Shown: positions 35,500 through 45,312, counted from the first letter of the stretch. The stretch is DNA of 64,000 nt from Caldilineaceae bacterium (GCA_022823185.1 JAJDXQ010000025.1:157507-221506), one strand, 5' to 3'. A program made the numbers and translations. Notes: generated by a model not told the origin, from the letters alone.

Positions 35500-36330
35500 A
35501 TGTCACCCTTGCCTTACCCCTTCCCACTTGTATTCAGCACACTCGGCTCGCCGGGCTGGTCGCTTGAACGCGCCGCGGAGCAGGCCGTCGCCGACGCCTA
35601 CGCCGGGCTGGAAGTCCGCATCCTCGACGGCCAGATAATCCCGCCGGACCTGCCGGCCGAGCGCCGAGCCGCCATCCGCAGCCTGATGAAGCAGCACGGG
35701 CTGGTTATCGCCGGCATCGGCGCGTCCACCCGCTTCTCCTCTCCGGACGCCGACGACCGCGCCAAGCACCTGGCCGACCTGCGCGGCTACCTGGCGCTGG
35801 CCAGCGACCTGGAGGTGCCGATCGTGCGCACCTTCGGCGGCGGCCCTTCCGAGGGCCAGACGATGGATGACGTGATCGATCTCGTTGCCGCCAGCCTGGC
35901 CGAGGCCGCGCCCGACGCCGAACGGCACGGCGTCACCATCTGCCTGGAGACCCACGACGCTTTCTGCCGCGGGCAGGAGGTGGCGGGCGTCCTGCGCCAG
36001 GTGGATTCATCGCACGTCATGGCGGTCTGGGACGTGCATCACCCTTTCCGCATGGGCGAATCGGTCGAGGATACCTGGGACTACATCGGCGCGCGCCTGG
36101 CCCATGTCCACATGAAGGACGCGCTGCGCAGGGAGGACGGCAGCTGGGAGTTGAAGCTGATGGGCGAGGGCGAAGTGCCCTGCCGGGAGATCATGCGCCT
36201 GCTCGCGTCCAAGGGCTACGACGGCTATATCTGCGCCGAGTGGGAGAAGGCATGGCATCCTGAGGTCGAGGAGCCGGAGATCGCGATTCCCCAGCATGCG
36301 CAAGTTCTGCGGCAGTGGATGGCGGAGTAA
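35500..36330 (+). CDS. Xylose-isomerase-like TIM barrel (sugar isomerase/epimerase family)
   Basis: 276 residues with the full ligand set: Glu in ICLETHDAF, Asp and His in AVWDVHHPFRMGE, His in HVHMKDALR and Glu in ICAEWEKAW. It resumes the sugar island directly after the ATPase/DUF4435 pair and is high-GC again. The ribosome site is weak (AAAGG next to the ATG at 35500), so a slightly later start is possible. It is followed by a 2-hydroxyacid dehydrogenase, suggesting a chain of keto-acid or keto-sugar steps. Confidence 0.83.
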   Translation: MSPLPYPFPLVFSTLGSPGWSLERAAEQAVADAYAGLEVRILDGQIIPPDLPAERRAAIRSLMKQHGLVIAGIGASTRFSSPDADDRAKHLADLRGYLALASDLEVPIVRTFGGGPSEGQTMDDVIDLVAASLAEAAPDAERHGVTICLETHDAFCRGQEVAGVLRQVDSSHVMAVWDVHHPFRMGESVEDTWDYIGARLAHVHMKDALRREDGSWELKLMGEGEVPCREIMRLLASKGYDGYICAEWEKAWHPEVEEPEIAIPQHAQVLRQWMAE

Positions 36331-36353
36331 GTTTTCAGTTTCTAGTTTTTAGT
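36326..36353. repeat. T-rich heptad array at a gene 3' end
   Basis: Units AGTAAGT, TTTCAGT, TTCTAGT, TTTTAGT beginning at the TAA stop (36328-36330) of the TIM-barrel gene. Confidence 0.65.
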
Positions 36354-36433
36354 GACGGCATCGCTTCGAGTTGGGTACAGTTCCGCAAGACTGGAGACCA
36401 GGGGCTGGAAACAACTCGGTGAGTGGGGTTGTA

Positions 36434-37447
36434 ATGGGCACAGAAAAGCAAAAGGGGCTGTACCTGCTGGGTGAGAGCGCCTTTGCCCGCATATACGGAG
36501 AAGACACGCGCCGCGACATCGAAGCGCAGGTGGAGATCGTCGCGCCGTTGCAGACGCCGGAGTCGATCGCGGCCGACCCGTCCCCGCTGGCGGATGTCTC
36601 GTTTATCTTCTCCGGCTGGGGCATGGCGCGCGTGGACGAAGCCTTCCTCGACGCCGCGCCTAATCTGGAGGCGATCTTCTACGCCGCCGGCACGGTCCGC
36701 TACTTTGTGACCGACGCCATGTGGGAGCGGGGCGTGCGCCTGACCAGCGGTTACGGCGCCAATGCCGAATTCGTGGCGCCCTACACGCTCGCGCAGATTA
36801 TCCTCAGCCTGAAACGCGTCTGGCACTTTTCCAACAAACTCCGCCGGGATGGAACCTTCAGTTCGTTTGAGAAAGAGCCGCTGCCCGGCCTCTACACCGG
36901 CGTCGTCGGCCTGATCTCACTGGGCCAGGTCGGACTTCGGGTCGCGCGCCTGCTGCAGGAGACCCTCTCCGTGCGCGTCCTGGCCTACGACCCGTTCCTG
37001 ACGCCGGTGACCGCGGCGGAGCTGAACGTGGAGCAGGTTGGGCTGGACGAGCTGTTCCGCCGCTGCGACGTGGTCTCGCTGCATACGCCCTGGCTGCCAG
37101 AGACGGTCGGCATGATCACCGGCGCGCACTTGGCCTCGATGAAAGAGGGCGCCGCCTTCATCAACACCGCGCGCGGCGCGGTCGTGAACGAGCCGGAGAT
37201 GATCGCCGTGCTCCAGCAGCGCCCGGACCTGTTCGCCCTGCTGGATGTCACGCACCCGGAGCCGCCTGCCGCCGGGTCGCCCCTCTACAGCCTGCCCAAC
37301 GTGCTCCTCACCCCCCACATCGCCGGCGCGCACAACACCGAGTGCCTGCGCATGGGCCGCGTGATGGTGGACGAGCTGGCCCGCTACATAGCCGGTGAAC
37401 GCATGGAGTATGAGATCACGCGGGAGACGCTGCCGCTGCTGGCCTGA
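36434..37447 (+). CDS. D-2-hydroxyacid dehydrogenase family protein
   Basis: 337 residues. The NAD-binding turn is GLISLGQVG near residues 159-167, a variant of GxGxxG. Catalytic regions are present: LHTPWLPET, FINTARGAVVNE with the catalytic Arg, and the general acid His in LLTPHIAGAHNTE. These enzymes reduce 2-keto acids such as glyoxylate, hydroxypyruvate or 2-ketogluconate. That fits the end of a sugar-acid pathway fed by the adjacent barrel enzymes. The ATG at 36434 follows a GTGGGG stretch. Confidence 0.85.
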   Translation: MGTEKQKGLYLLGESAFARIYGEDTRRDIEAQVEIVAPLQTPESIAADPSPLADVSFIFSGWGMARVDEAFLDAAPNLEAIFYAAGTVRYFVTDAMWERGVRLTSGYGANAEFVAPYTLAQIILSLKRVWHFSNKLRRDGTFSSFEKEPLPGLYTGVVGLISLGQVGLRVARLLQETLSVRVLAYDPFLTPVTAAELNVEQVGLDELFRRCDVVSLHTPWLPETVGMITGAHLASMKEGAAFINTARGAVVNEPEMIAVLQQRPDLFALLDVTHPEPPAAGSPLYSLPNVLLTPHIAGAHNTECLRMGRVMVDELARYIAGERMEYEITRETLPLLA

Positions 37448-37513
37448 CGCGAATCATCTGCTGCCCGCGCAGAAAGGTTGGGCGGGCGGTCTCCCTCTCC
37501 GACAGGAGCGCCA

Positions 37514-38290
37514 ATGTTTTCGCCCGGACTCGTCTCGATCACCTTTCGCCATCTCTCCGTAGAAGAGATCATCGCCCTGGTGACACAGGCCGGTCTGGCC
37601 GCGGTCGAGTGGGGCGGGGATGTCCACGTCCCGCACGGGGATGAGGCTCAGGCGCGTGCCGTCGCCCGCATCGGCGCCGACGCCGGTCTGGAGGTGGCGG
37701 CCTACGGCTCCTACTACCGCGTCGGCCACCCTGAGACCGGGCCCTTCGAAGCGGTGCTGGCCTCGGCGGCAGCGCTGGGCGCGCCGCAGATCCGCGCATG
37801 GCCCGGAAACAAGGGCAGCGACGATGCAGACGAGGCCTATTTTGAGACGGTCGTTACGGACAGCCGCCGCATCGCCGACCTCGCCCAGGCCGAAGGAATC
37901 GGCATCGTCTACGAGTTCCACGGCAACACGCTCACCGACACCAACGCGGCCGCCCTGCGTCTCCTGCAGACCGTTGACCACGCCAATGCGCGCTCGCTGT
38001 GGCAGCCGCCCCGCTTTGCCGCGCCCGCCGACAACCTCGCCGGAATCGAGATGGTGCGGCCCTGGCTGGAGCATCTGCATGTCTTCCACTGGCATCTGCA
38101 GACCGGAGAGCGCCGCCCCCTGGCAGAGGGCGAGGATCTCTGGCGAGACTATCTGGCGCATGCCGCCGACCCCGACCGCACCCGCTACGCGCTGCTGGAG
38201 TTCGTCCAGGACGACGCGCCGGAGGCCTTCCTGCGCGATGCCGCGACGCTGCTGCAGTGGCTCGGCAACTTCCCTGACACGAGTAACTGA
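37514..38290 (+). CDS. Xylose-isomerase-like TIM barrel, degenerate metal site
   Basis: 258 residues with the family opening SITFRHLSVEEIIALV and Glu in IVYEFHGN. The next ligand segment reads SLWQPPRFA where relatives have WDPAN or WDVHH, so the usual Asp is missing, while HLHVFHWHLQ and ALLEFVQ keep later His and Glu. It may use a different metal arrangement or be non-catalytic. AGGAG supports the ATG at 37514. It is 66 bases after the dehydrogenase and 9 bases before the methyltransferase gene, so clearly in the same transcript. Confidence 0.8.
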   Translation: MFSPGLVSITFRHLSVEEIIALVTQAGLAAVEWGGDVHVPHGDEAQARAVARIGADAGLEVAAYGSYYRVGHPETGPFEAVLASAAALGAPQIRAWPGNKGSDDADEAYFETVVTDSRRIADLAQAEGIGIVYEFHGNTLTDTNAAALRLLQTVDHANARSLWQPPRFAAPADNLAGIEMVRPWLEHLHVFHWHLQTGERRPLAEGEDLWRDYLAHAADPDRTRYALLEFVQDDAPEAFLRDAATLLQWLGNFPDTSN

Positions 38291-38299
38291 CGTAGACGC

Positions 38300-39616
38300 A
38301 TGGCCCACCTCCGCCAGCAGGCGCCCGCCGACCCGGACAGCTCTGGCGCGGTCCTCGCGCTCATGATCCGCCCCTGGGCGCCGGCCGCGGTCAATAAACA
38401 CGTGCGCCTGGTGCTGGGAGACGCCGAATGTGCGGCGCGCAGCGCGGTCTGGGTGGAGATCAGCTATGGGCTGGCGGGCGCGCCCCTGACCTACCTGCGG
38501 CACATCCTGCAGATTGACGGTTGGCGCTGCGCCGAACCGATCGAACAGCTGATCAGCGGCGACACCCCCTACGTAACCTGGCGCAGCGAATGCCCGCCGG
38601 CGCTGCTGATGGCGCGCGCCGGGGACGCCGACGCGCAGGGCAACCCGACCTATCAGGTGACACTGCAGCTGACCGTCAGCGCGCTGACCGACACCGGTCC
38701 CCGCGACGGCTCCGCCATCACTTTCGCGCTGGACCGCATCAGCGGCGAGGAACTCCTGCGCTTCGGCGAGGCGTTCGACGAGGAGTTGCGCCACGCGCTG
38801 GAGCACCATTGGCCTGAAGCCGCCCCAGCCAGTGCAGCGCCGGCGCCGCCCGGCCTGGAGATAAACACGTTCAGCAACCGCGTCAACACGGCCGCCTATG
38901 ACGCGCTCGGCAGCGACTACAGCCACGACTACCTGGCCGAACCGTTTTTCCGCGAGGCGTTCGATGGCTGGCTGGCGATTTTACCGGCCGGTGGCCGCGT
39001 ACTGGAGGTCGGCTGCGGGCACGGCAGACCGATCGCGGCCGCGCTGGCCGCCGCGGGCCGGCGCGTCACCGGAATCGACCCGTCAGCGCAGATGATCGCC
39101 GAGGCCCGGCAGGCTGTGCCGGGCCAGGACTTTCGTCAACTGGCACTGGTGGAGTTGGAGGAAACGGACGTCTTCGACGGGGCCAGCAGCTTCTTTTCGC
39201 TGCTGTGCATGGACCCGATCGAGCTGCGACTTGGCCTGGAGCGGCTGCACAGGGCACTGAAACCCGGTGCGCCGTTGCTGATCGTATCCGGCGTGCCGGA
39301 TCAGTTCACGCGCACGTCACCGCTGCGCAGCGTACAGGGCCGGACCACCTGGGAGTGGCCCTACGATCACGAGGACATGGCTGCCGTTCTGACCGCGGGA
39401 GGACAGTGGCAGGTCGGGGCGTCGGCGCTGCGTTTTTACGATACGGACACGCTCAAGCAGATCGAAGCATCTTCGCTGGACCAGTTGGCTGCTGATCCCC
39501 GCTATCTGCCCACTGCTGAGATGTCCGACCCGCTGGCGTTTGCGACGGGGAAACGGACGGTGAAGGGAGTGTATGCGCTCGTTGCGCGGAGGGTGGTGGG
39601 TAGTGGATTAACCTGA
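38300..39616 (+). CDS. SAM-dependent methyltransferase with an unknown N-terminal domain
   Basis: 438 residues. The C-terminal part (from about 190) is a class I methyltransferase with motif I VLEVGCGHGRPI near 233-244 and IDPSAQM after strand 2. The N-terminal 180 residues are unrecognised: beta-rich, starting AVLALMIRPWAPAAVNKH. They could be a fused substrate-binding or partner domain. The final residues VVGSGLT are encoded by a GTGG-type heptad array, so the tail may be accidental. It is the last gene of the rightward island, converging on the leucine-rich-repeat gene. Confidence 0.7.
   Translation: MAHLRQQAPADPDSSGAVLALMIRPWAPAAVNKHVRLVLGDAECAARSAVWVEISYGLAGAPLTYLRHILQIDGWRCAEPIEQLISGDTPYVTWRSECPPALLMARAGDADAQGNPTYQVTLQLTVSALTDTGPRDGSAITFALDRISGEELLRFGEAFDEELRHALEHHWPEAAPASAAPAPPGLEINTFSNRVNTAAYDALGSDYSHDYLAEPFFREAFDGWLAILPAGGRVLEVGCGHGRPIAAALAAAGRRVTGIDPSAQMIAEARQAVPGQDFRQLALVELEETDVFDGASSFFSLLCMDPIELRLGLERLHRALKPGAPLLIVSGVPDQFTRTSPLRSVQGRTTWEWPYDHEDMAAVLTAGGQWQVGASALRFYDTDTLKQIEASSLDQLAADPRYLPTAEMSDPLAFATGKRTVKGVYALVARRVVGSGLT
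39586..39606. repeat. GTGG-type heptad array inside a gene's 3' end
   Basis: Units GCGGAGG, GTGGTGG, GTAGTGG encode the last residues of the methyltransferase. The sequence resembles the array at 25926. Confidence 0.5.
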
Positions 39617-39659
39617 CCAACAAGCTCAGGGTCTGGAGGGTTGGTGGCGGATGAGTCTG

Positions 39660-42600
39660 TCAGGGATTTGGAGGGGCGACCACCTGGACGCTCTCACTGT
39701 TGATCGCTGATACCAGCGGCCCGTAAACCCACCCGGTTCGGTCCCCTAAGTTGATCTGCCACCAGTCGCCAAGACCGGGGTTCTTGCCGGTGATGACGTA
39801 CGATGCGCCGGGAGCGGCTGTTCCTATGACTGCGTAATTGGTACCTGGGCCTTCCCTCACGTTTACTGGAGTGATTATCGTCACCCAGGGCCTCAGGGGC
39901 GTCAGTGAAGCTGCAGCGCGTGCTTGGTCTACAGAAACAAGGTATCCAGCCGGCGCGTACGACCTTGAGTGTACGTTTGCTACATCTACATAGTACTCCC
40001 CAGTAAAGGGCGCTTGGAAAACAATTCTCGCGTCGCCTCCGAACAGGCCTCCGCCGCTGTTCTCATCTCTTATCCAAACCTCTAGAGTTTCCCCCTGATA
40101 TCCCCATACGGTGAGCCGGGTGTTGGCCAAGATGGACCGCGCAATAATCTCAACCTTCTCGTCCTTCTCCAGGTAAAGGAAGAAGTAATCAACATTGGTT
40201 GGGAAGTCGATGTTGCCGTGGAGGATCTCCCCAACCTTAATCCGCCTTCCTCGGTCTGGGTCATCGAACTGGACAAGACTGTGGCTCGACTCCAAGGTAA
40301 CCTCACCTGAAACGTACGACGGGATCAGGAAGAGTGGTCCATATCCTCTTGTGACAAAGGAAAGTGAACCGGTTTCGGTATCTGCGTGTTCGTTGCCATA
40401 TTTGTCTAAAATCTGGAACCCGACATCTTCCGCGCCAGTAAACCTGATTTCGATTGCAGTTCCAGCTGGTTCACTAATAATGTAGGCGTCACCATAGTTT
40501 CGAGACGTCAGTCTATAGAGGCGGGCACCACCATCCCTATTGAACTCTCTCTTGCCAAGGCCGGAAGGGTCTCCGCCAGCGATCAGTTGACGGACACGTG
40601 GCAAAAGGTCGGCGGACGAGGCAGCAAGTCCGAATTCCACAAAGGCTCTGAAACCACTGATGCCGATCACAGCGCCCGTTTCAGAAACAAGCGCTCCGCC
40701 GCTTTGTCCCCCCGTTATCGCGGCATCGGTCTGGAAATAGGTGATGCCAACCGGCTCCCATTCTCGCAGCCGTGACAAGATTCCCCGGGTCATCGTCGTT
40801 TGCGGATAGGCTTCGACCTCGGCTGGGTAGCCGATCAGGTACACTTCAGAGCCAATCGGAATGTTCTCTCCGTCGAGCAAAGGCACGGGTTCCACATGGA
40901 CAGGAACTGGGCCAAGAACGGCCAGGTCCACCAACAGATCCCAGCCTATTACAGGCACGTCCCAGATAGCAGTACCATCTGGAAAGGCGACACGAACGGC
41001 ATCGAACGGCCAGACTACATGGGCGTTTGTCACAACGTAGCCCCCTTCGACGAGCACGCCGCTGCCGCTGCTGATCCCCGTATGAATATAGGCGATTGCG
41101 GGCGAGACCATTTCGAAGATCCGAGCGGAAGAGACCTGCTCTGCGGTTGTCGCAGATGTCGAAGTTGTCGAAGCCGTGGCGAAGCAGAACGGCAACTCAA
41201 GTTCCTCAAAATCATTGCCCTCAACGTTCTCCAAAACAGCAGGAACACACCCTCCCAATCGGTTACCGGATAGGTAAAGCTGTTCCAGTTTTGAGAGCCT
41301 ACCCAGTTCTGGTGGAATATCCCCACTCAGCTTATTGTCTGCGAGACCTAGCCCGATCAGCTTTGTGAGGTTGCCCAGTTCTGAGGGCATGGTCCCACTC
41401 AACCCGTTGCCCCAGAGGCTCAACGCCGTCAGCTTTGTGAGGTTGCCCAACTCCGAAGGAATTTCGCCGCTCAACTGATTCGCGTGGAGAAACAGATCCT
41501 CCAGGTTGGTAAGATTGCCAAGCTCTGGCGGAATGGTCCCGCTCAATTTGTTTTGCCCAAGATACAACGCTGTCAGATTGGTAAGTTTGTCCAGTGTTGG
41601 CGGAATGGGTCCACTTAATTGATTCTCCGTAAGGCTTAGCCATTCCAGGTTCGTCAGATCGCCCAGTTCTGCAGGAATTCCCCCTGACAATTTATTCGTG
41701 TAGAGGCCTAACTCTTCCAGATTAGTTAAGTCTCCCAATTCAGGCGGGATCGGTCCGCTCAACTCGTTGGCCCCCATGTGCAGCATTTCAAGGTTGGTAA
41801 GTCTACCCAGTTCCGGGGGAATCGTTCCGGTCAGTTCGTTACTCCAGAGGCTCAGTTCCATCAAGTTGGAAAGGACGCTTAGGGCCGAAGGAATCGTGCC
41901 GCTCAACTGGTTCTCCGAAAGATACAAGCCTTCCAGATAGGCGAGGTGTCCTAATTCTGAAGGAATCGTACCGTTCAATTCATTTTCCGAGAGGTCCAGT
42001 TCAACTACACGGTCGTTCTCGTCTGTAACAACACCATACCAGGTCCCGATTGGCCTGTTGCTCAGCCAATTCTGGTTGCTCACCCAATTGTCACCGTCAG
42101 TGGCCTCATAGAGCGCAATCAACGCGTCTTCGTCTGTGCAAATCGGCAAGTCTACCTCGTCGAGATCGTTTTCCTCAACATCCTGCCATACTTCGGGTAC
42201 GCACCCTGTCAACCGGTTATCAGCCAATAGAAGCCACTCTAGGCCAGAGATCTTGTTCAGTTCCACGGGGATTGTACCGCTCAGTCTGTTTGCATGTAGA
42301 GCCAAGCCTGTCAGACTTTTAAGGTTGCCTAATGCTGGCGGGATCGCGCCGTTCAGCCGATTCCCCGAAAGAGCGAGCAGTTCCAATTTGGAGAGCTCAC
42401 CCAGTTCAGGCGGAATCATGCCCCCCAACGGGTTCCACGCAAGCGCAAGGACCTCCAGTTTGGAGAGCTTGCTCATTTCTACTGGAATCGAACCGCTCAA
42501 CTGATTTGAGTAAAGATACAGTACTGTTAGTTTTGAAAGATCTGTCAGTTCCAGAGGAATCGTCCCGCGCAGTTGATTTCGTGCAAGGTCTAGCTCCTCA

Positions 42601-43796
42601 AGTTTAGTAAGGTAACCCAATTCTGGCGGAATCGTGCCACTCATTTCATTTTCCGAGAGATAAAGTCCGATAACGCGACCACTATCGTCCACGGAGACCC
42701 CGTACCAATCCCCAATTGGTCTGTTGCTCAGCCAGTTTCTATTTTCAAGCCAGTTGTCGCCGTCTGTGGCTTCGTAGAGCGTAACCAATACGTCTCTATC
42801 AGAACAGAACTGCAATCCGACTTCATCCAGATCACTGTCCTCAACATCACGCCAGATCTCAGGAAGACATCCACCTAATCGGTTGTCTGCAAGGTATAGC
42901 TGTGTCAGTCCAGAAAGATTTTCCAAGTCTGCCGGTACTGCTCCGCTCAATTCATTGCCCCAAAGACTTAAGCCCTCCAGATTTATGAGGTTGCCCAACT
43001 CTGGTGGAATCACTCCGCTCAATCGATTGCTCGATAGGACCAGCATCGTCAGATCAGTCAGATTGCCTAATTCTGCAGGAATCGTTCCGCTCAACTGGTT
43101 TCCCCAGAGAAACAGTCTCACTAGGTTGGTGAAGTTACCCAATTCGGGCGGAATGGTCCCGCTCAGTCGGTTTTCCGAGAGGTACAGCCATTCCAGATTG
43201 GTGAGTTTGCTTAATTCTGATGGAATCGAACCGCTCAACTGATTGTCCGAAAGCATCAGCCATCTCAGGTTGTCGAGTTCTGCCAATTCCAAAGGAATCG
43301 TCCCGCGCAAACTGTTTTCGAACAGAGCCAGCAATTCCAAGTTGGATAGGTGGCCCAATTCTGACGGAATCCCGCCACTCAGCCGATTGGTGTATAGGGA
43401 TAACACTTTCAGATTGGTGAGATTGCCCAAGTCTATCGGAATCGTACCGCTCAACTGGTTCTTCGAAAGGTCCAAATCTTCTAAGTAAGCGAGGCTGCCC
43501 AACTCTGAAGGAATCGTGCCGTTCAACTCGTTCTCAGACAGATCCAGTTCAACGACGCGGCCGTTTCGGTCCGTCGAAACGCCGTGCCAGGAGCCGAGCG
43601 ATGCATTGGAAAGCCAGTTCCTGTTGTTCGTCCAGTTGTCGCCGTCCGTATCCTCGTAGAGGGCCACTAACGCGTCCCTATCTGCATCCTTGGTCGTTGC
43701 GATAGGTGACGATGCGTAGACCTTGGGGCCTCTCTGCCCAATGAGCAAGGCAAATACAACAACGATGGCAATCAGGACTCTGAAAAATGACTTCAT
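39660..43796 (-). CDS. Secreted leucine-rich-repeat / trypsin-like protease / SH3 protein
   Basis: 1378 residues from the ATG preceded by AGGAGGGA. A signal peptide (FFRVLIAIVVVFALLIG) is followed by three blocks of plant-type 24-residue leucine-rich repeats (consensus LxLxxNxLSGTIPxELGNLTNL). Each opens with a TDGDNW cap and closes with a CVPE-type cysteine cap. By eye the blocks have 9, 6 and 10 full repeats. Then comes a trypsin-like domain with His in TNAHVV, Asp in LVDLAVL and Ser in GGQSGGALV. A pre-peptidase-like beta region follows, and finally a bacterial SH3 domain (VNVREGPGTNYAVIG, RTGWVYGPLV). The combination suggests an extracellular or cell-wall protease that recognises a partner through the repeats. 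It is a single-gene unit, with somewhat lower GC than its neighbours. Confidence 0.88.
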   Translation of the reverse strand: MKSFFRVLIAIVVVFALLIGQRGPKVYASSPIATTKDADRDALVALYEDTDGDNWTNNRNWLSNASLGSWHGVSTDRNGRVVELDLSENELNGTIPSELGSLAYLEDLDLSKNQLSGTIPIDLGNLTNLKVLSLYTNRLSGGIPSELGHLSNLELLALFENSLRGTIPLELAELDNLRWLMLSDNQLSGSIPSELSKLTNLEWLYLSENRLSGTIPPELGNFTNLVRLFLWGNQLSGTIPAELGNLTDLTMLVLSSNRLSGVIPPELGNLINLEGLSLWGNELSGAVPADLENLSGLTQLYLADNRLGGCLPEIWRDVEDSDLDEVGLQFCSDRDVLVTLYEATDGDNWLENRNWLSNRPIGDWYGVSVDDSGRVIGLYLSENEMSGTIPPELGYLTKLEELDLARNQLRGTIPLELTDLSKLTVLYLYSNQLSGSIPVEMSKLSKLEVLALAWNPLGGMIPPELGELSKLELLALSGNRLNGAIPPALGNLKSLTGLALHANRLSGTIPVELNKISGLEWLLLADNRLTGCVPEVWQDVEENDLDEVDLPICTDEDALIALYEATDGDNWVSNQNWLSNRPIGTWYGVVTDENDRVVELDLSENELNGTIPSELGHLAYLEGLYLSENQLSGTIPSALSVLSNLMELSLWSNELTGTIPPELGRLTNLEMLHMGANELSGPIPPELGDLTNLEELGLYTNKLSGGIPAELGDLTNLEWLSLTENQLSGPIPPTLDKLTNLTALYLGQNKLSGTIPPELGNLTNLEDLFLHANQLSGEIPSELGNLTKLTALSLWGNGLSGTMPSELGNLTKLIGLGLADNKLSGDIPPELGRLSKLEQLYLSGNRLGGCVPAVLENVEGNDFEELELPFCFATASTTSTSATTAEQVSSARIFEMVSPAIAYIHTGISSGSGVLVEGGYVVTNAHVVWPFDAVRVAFPDGTAIWDVPVIGWDLLVDLAVLGPVPVHVEPVPLLDGENIPIGSEVYLIGYPAEVEAYPQTTMTRGILSRLREWEPVGITYFQTDAAITGGQSGGALVSETGAVIGISGFRAFVEFGLAASSADLLPRVRQLIAGGDPSGLGKREFNRDGGARLYRLTSRNYGDAYIISEPAGTAIEIRFTGAEDVGFQILDKYGNEHADTETGSLSFVTRGYGPLFLIPSYVSGEVTLESSHSLVQFDDPDRGRRIKVGEILHGNIDFPTNVDYFFLYLEKDEKVEIIARSILANTRLTVWGYQGETLEVWIRDENSGGGLFGGDARIVFQAPFTGEYYVDVANVHSRSYAPAGYLVSVDQARAAASLTPLRPWVTIITPVNVREGPGTNYAVIGTAAPGASYVITGKNPGLGDWWQINLGDRTGWVYGPLVSAINSESVQVVAPPNP

Positions 43797-44183
43797 GACA
43801 TCCCTCCTGCTTGCTGAATGGATCATCAGGTCGAAGCATATGAGATTTTGGAAGGAAATGTTGCGAGGAACTGAGCCGATTGTACAAAACTTTTACGAAA
43901 CCAAAAAATTGGACGGGAAAGAAAAACCCCCGAGTCGCTCAGACCCGGGGACACAGTATCGTAACAACCTGATATCGAAGTCTACTGGCGCGCACAGTTT
44001 TGGCCGGTTAGAGCTGTTTGATGAGTGTCAATGCAACGACGCCATCGAAGGCGCCTTCCCTCTGGTTTCGCCGTCGAGGTCAACCATGTCGAAATCGGCG
44101 ACGATTTCGCGGTAGAAGTGTGCTTGCGGCGTCTGCCTTGCGTTTAATGGCTCGAAAACTCTAAGCCACAGTCAGGAATGCCT
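43797..44183. other. Intergenic region, 387 bases
   Basis: Upstream region of the leucine-rich-repeat gene. It holds a minus-strand terminator (separate entry) and no supported gene. Confidence 0.5.
43922..43950 (-). terminator. Intrinsic terminator, minus strand
   Basis: CCCCGAGTC and GACCCGGGG pair with one mismatch around a five-base loop. On the minus strand the stem is followed by GGTTTTTCTTTCC. It would end transcripts from the zinc dehydrogenase before the leucine-rich-repeat gene. Confidence 0.7.
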
Positions 44184-45242
44184 TCAACCCGCATCCACCC
44201 CAAACGCGCCCCTGACCGCGATCTTGTACGCGGTCTTCCCGTCCAGCTCATAGCCGCCGTCGAGCGCGTCGAAGCCTTCGGCCACCCGCTCCAGGGGCAG
44301 AACATGGCTGATCACCGCGCTGAAGTCGACGTCACTGCTCTGCAACACCGCGACCGCGCGCGTGAAGTGGTGGTAGCGGCTGCCCCATACGCCTTCCAGG
44401 CGCAGATTGGGGCGGAGAAAGTGCCTGTGCGGATTCACCTCGATCGTGCCGACGTCGACAAAGTGGCCGACCTCGACGAAGACGCCGTCCTCTTTCACCA
44501 ACTCCAACCCTTCGGGGAAGGCCGGCAAAAAGCCCGCGGCCTCAATGACCACGTCCGCGCCGGCCCCGCCCGGCGTCATCTTCAGCGCCATTTCCCTGCG
44601 TTCATCCGCATCGGGCACGGCCATGATATCGATCGTCTCGTGCGCGCCCAGCTTGCGCGCCAGCTCCAGGCGACCAGCGGGCCCGCCGATCACGATCAGG
44701 CGGCCAGCGCCGCTGATCCGGGCCGCGATCAGACACATCATGCCGATTGGGCCGGCGCCTTGCACGATGACCGTGTCGCCGATCTTTACGCCGCCGCGCA
44801 GCGCGCAGTGCACGCCGACCGTGAACGGTTCGGCCAGGACGCCCACCTGCGGCGAGCCCTCGAACTTGATCATGCATGAATCCGGGTCGGACAGATAGAT
44901 GTAGTCGGCGAAGCCGCCGCTGAAAGGCTCATCCGCGGTGCGGTAGCCGTAGATCATGCCGCTGTTGCGGGGATGAAAGACCACCCTGTCTCCTTCTCTG
45001 ACCGGGGCGCCGTTGAAATCGGTGGTCAAGCCCTTGCCCAGGGCTTCGATAATGCCGACGTTTTCGTGCCCCAGCATCGTTGCCGGGTCGATCCCCTTCT
45101 GCCAGTTGTGAATATCGGTGCCGCAGATGCCGCATAGCTCCTGCCGCAGCAAAACCGTGCCCGGCGCGGGGTCCGGCACAGTGTATTCGTCCATGCTGAA
45201 CTGTTGTCCTTCCGTCCAAACTGCCAGTCCTACCCGTGTCAT
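44184..45242 (-). CDS. Zinc-dependent medium-chain dehydrogenase lacking the structural-zinc cysteines
   Basis: 352 residues. The catalytic zinc site is intact (GICGTD with Cys 40; GHE with His 59), as is the Rossmann VQGAGPIGMM. But where relatives carry four clustered cysteines this protein has FHPRNSGMIYGYRTADEPF, so the structural zinc is absent. The start has AAGGAGACAAC. Probably oxidises a sugar alcohol or related compound. The gene to its right is a close paralogue, evidently a tandem duplication; this copy is intact. Confidence 0.85.
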   Translation of the reverse strand: MTRVGLAVWTEGQQFSMDEYTVPDPAPGTVLLRQELCGICGTDIHNWQKGIDPATMLGHENVGIIEALGKGLTTDFNGAPVREGDRVVFHPRNSGMIYGYRTADEPFSGGFADYIYLSDPDSCMIKFEGSPQVGVLAEPFTVGVHCALRGGVKIGDTVIVQGAGPIGMMCLIAARISGAGRLIVIGGPAGRLELARKLGAHETIDIMAVPDADERREMALKMTPGGAGADVVIEAAGFLPAFPEGLELVKEDGVFVEVGHFVDVGTIEVNPHRHFLRPNLRLEGVWGSRYHHFTRAVAVLQSSDVDFSAVISHVLPLERVAEGFDALDGGYELDGKTAYKIAVRGAFGVDAG

Positions 45243-45312
45243 TGTTGTCTCCTTAGAAGCTCAATCTGTGATCAGCGCAAGGACTCGCGGCCGGGCAACT
45301 CGGACCAACCTC

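Noticed and set aside
41170..43700. Regular 72-base repeat considered as a CRISPR-like or satellite array
   Set aside because: The period is exactly 24 codons and matches leucine-rich repeats of a continuous secreted protein; no conserved short repeats with variable spacers.
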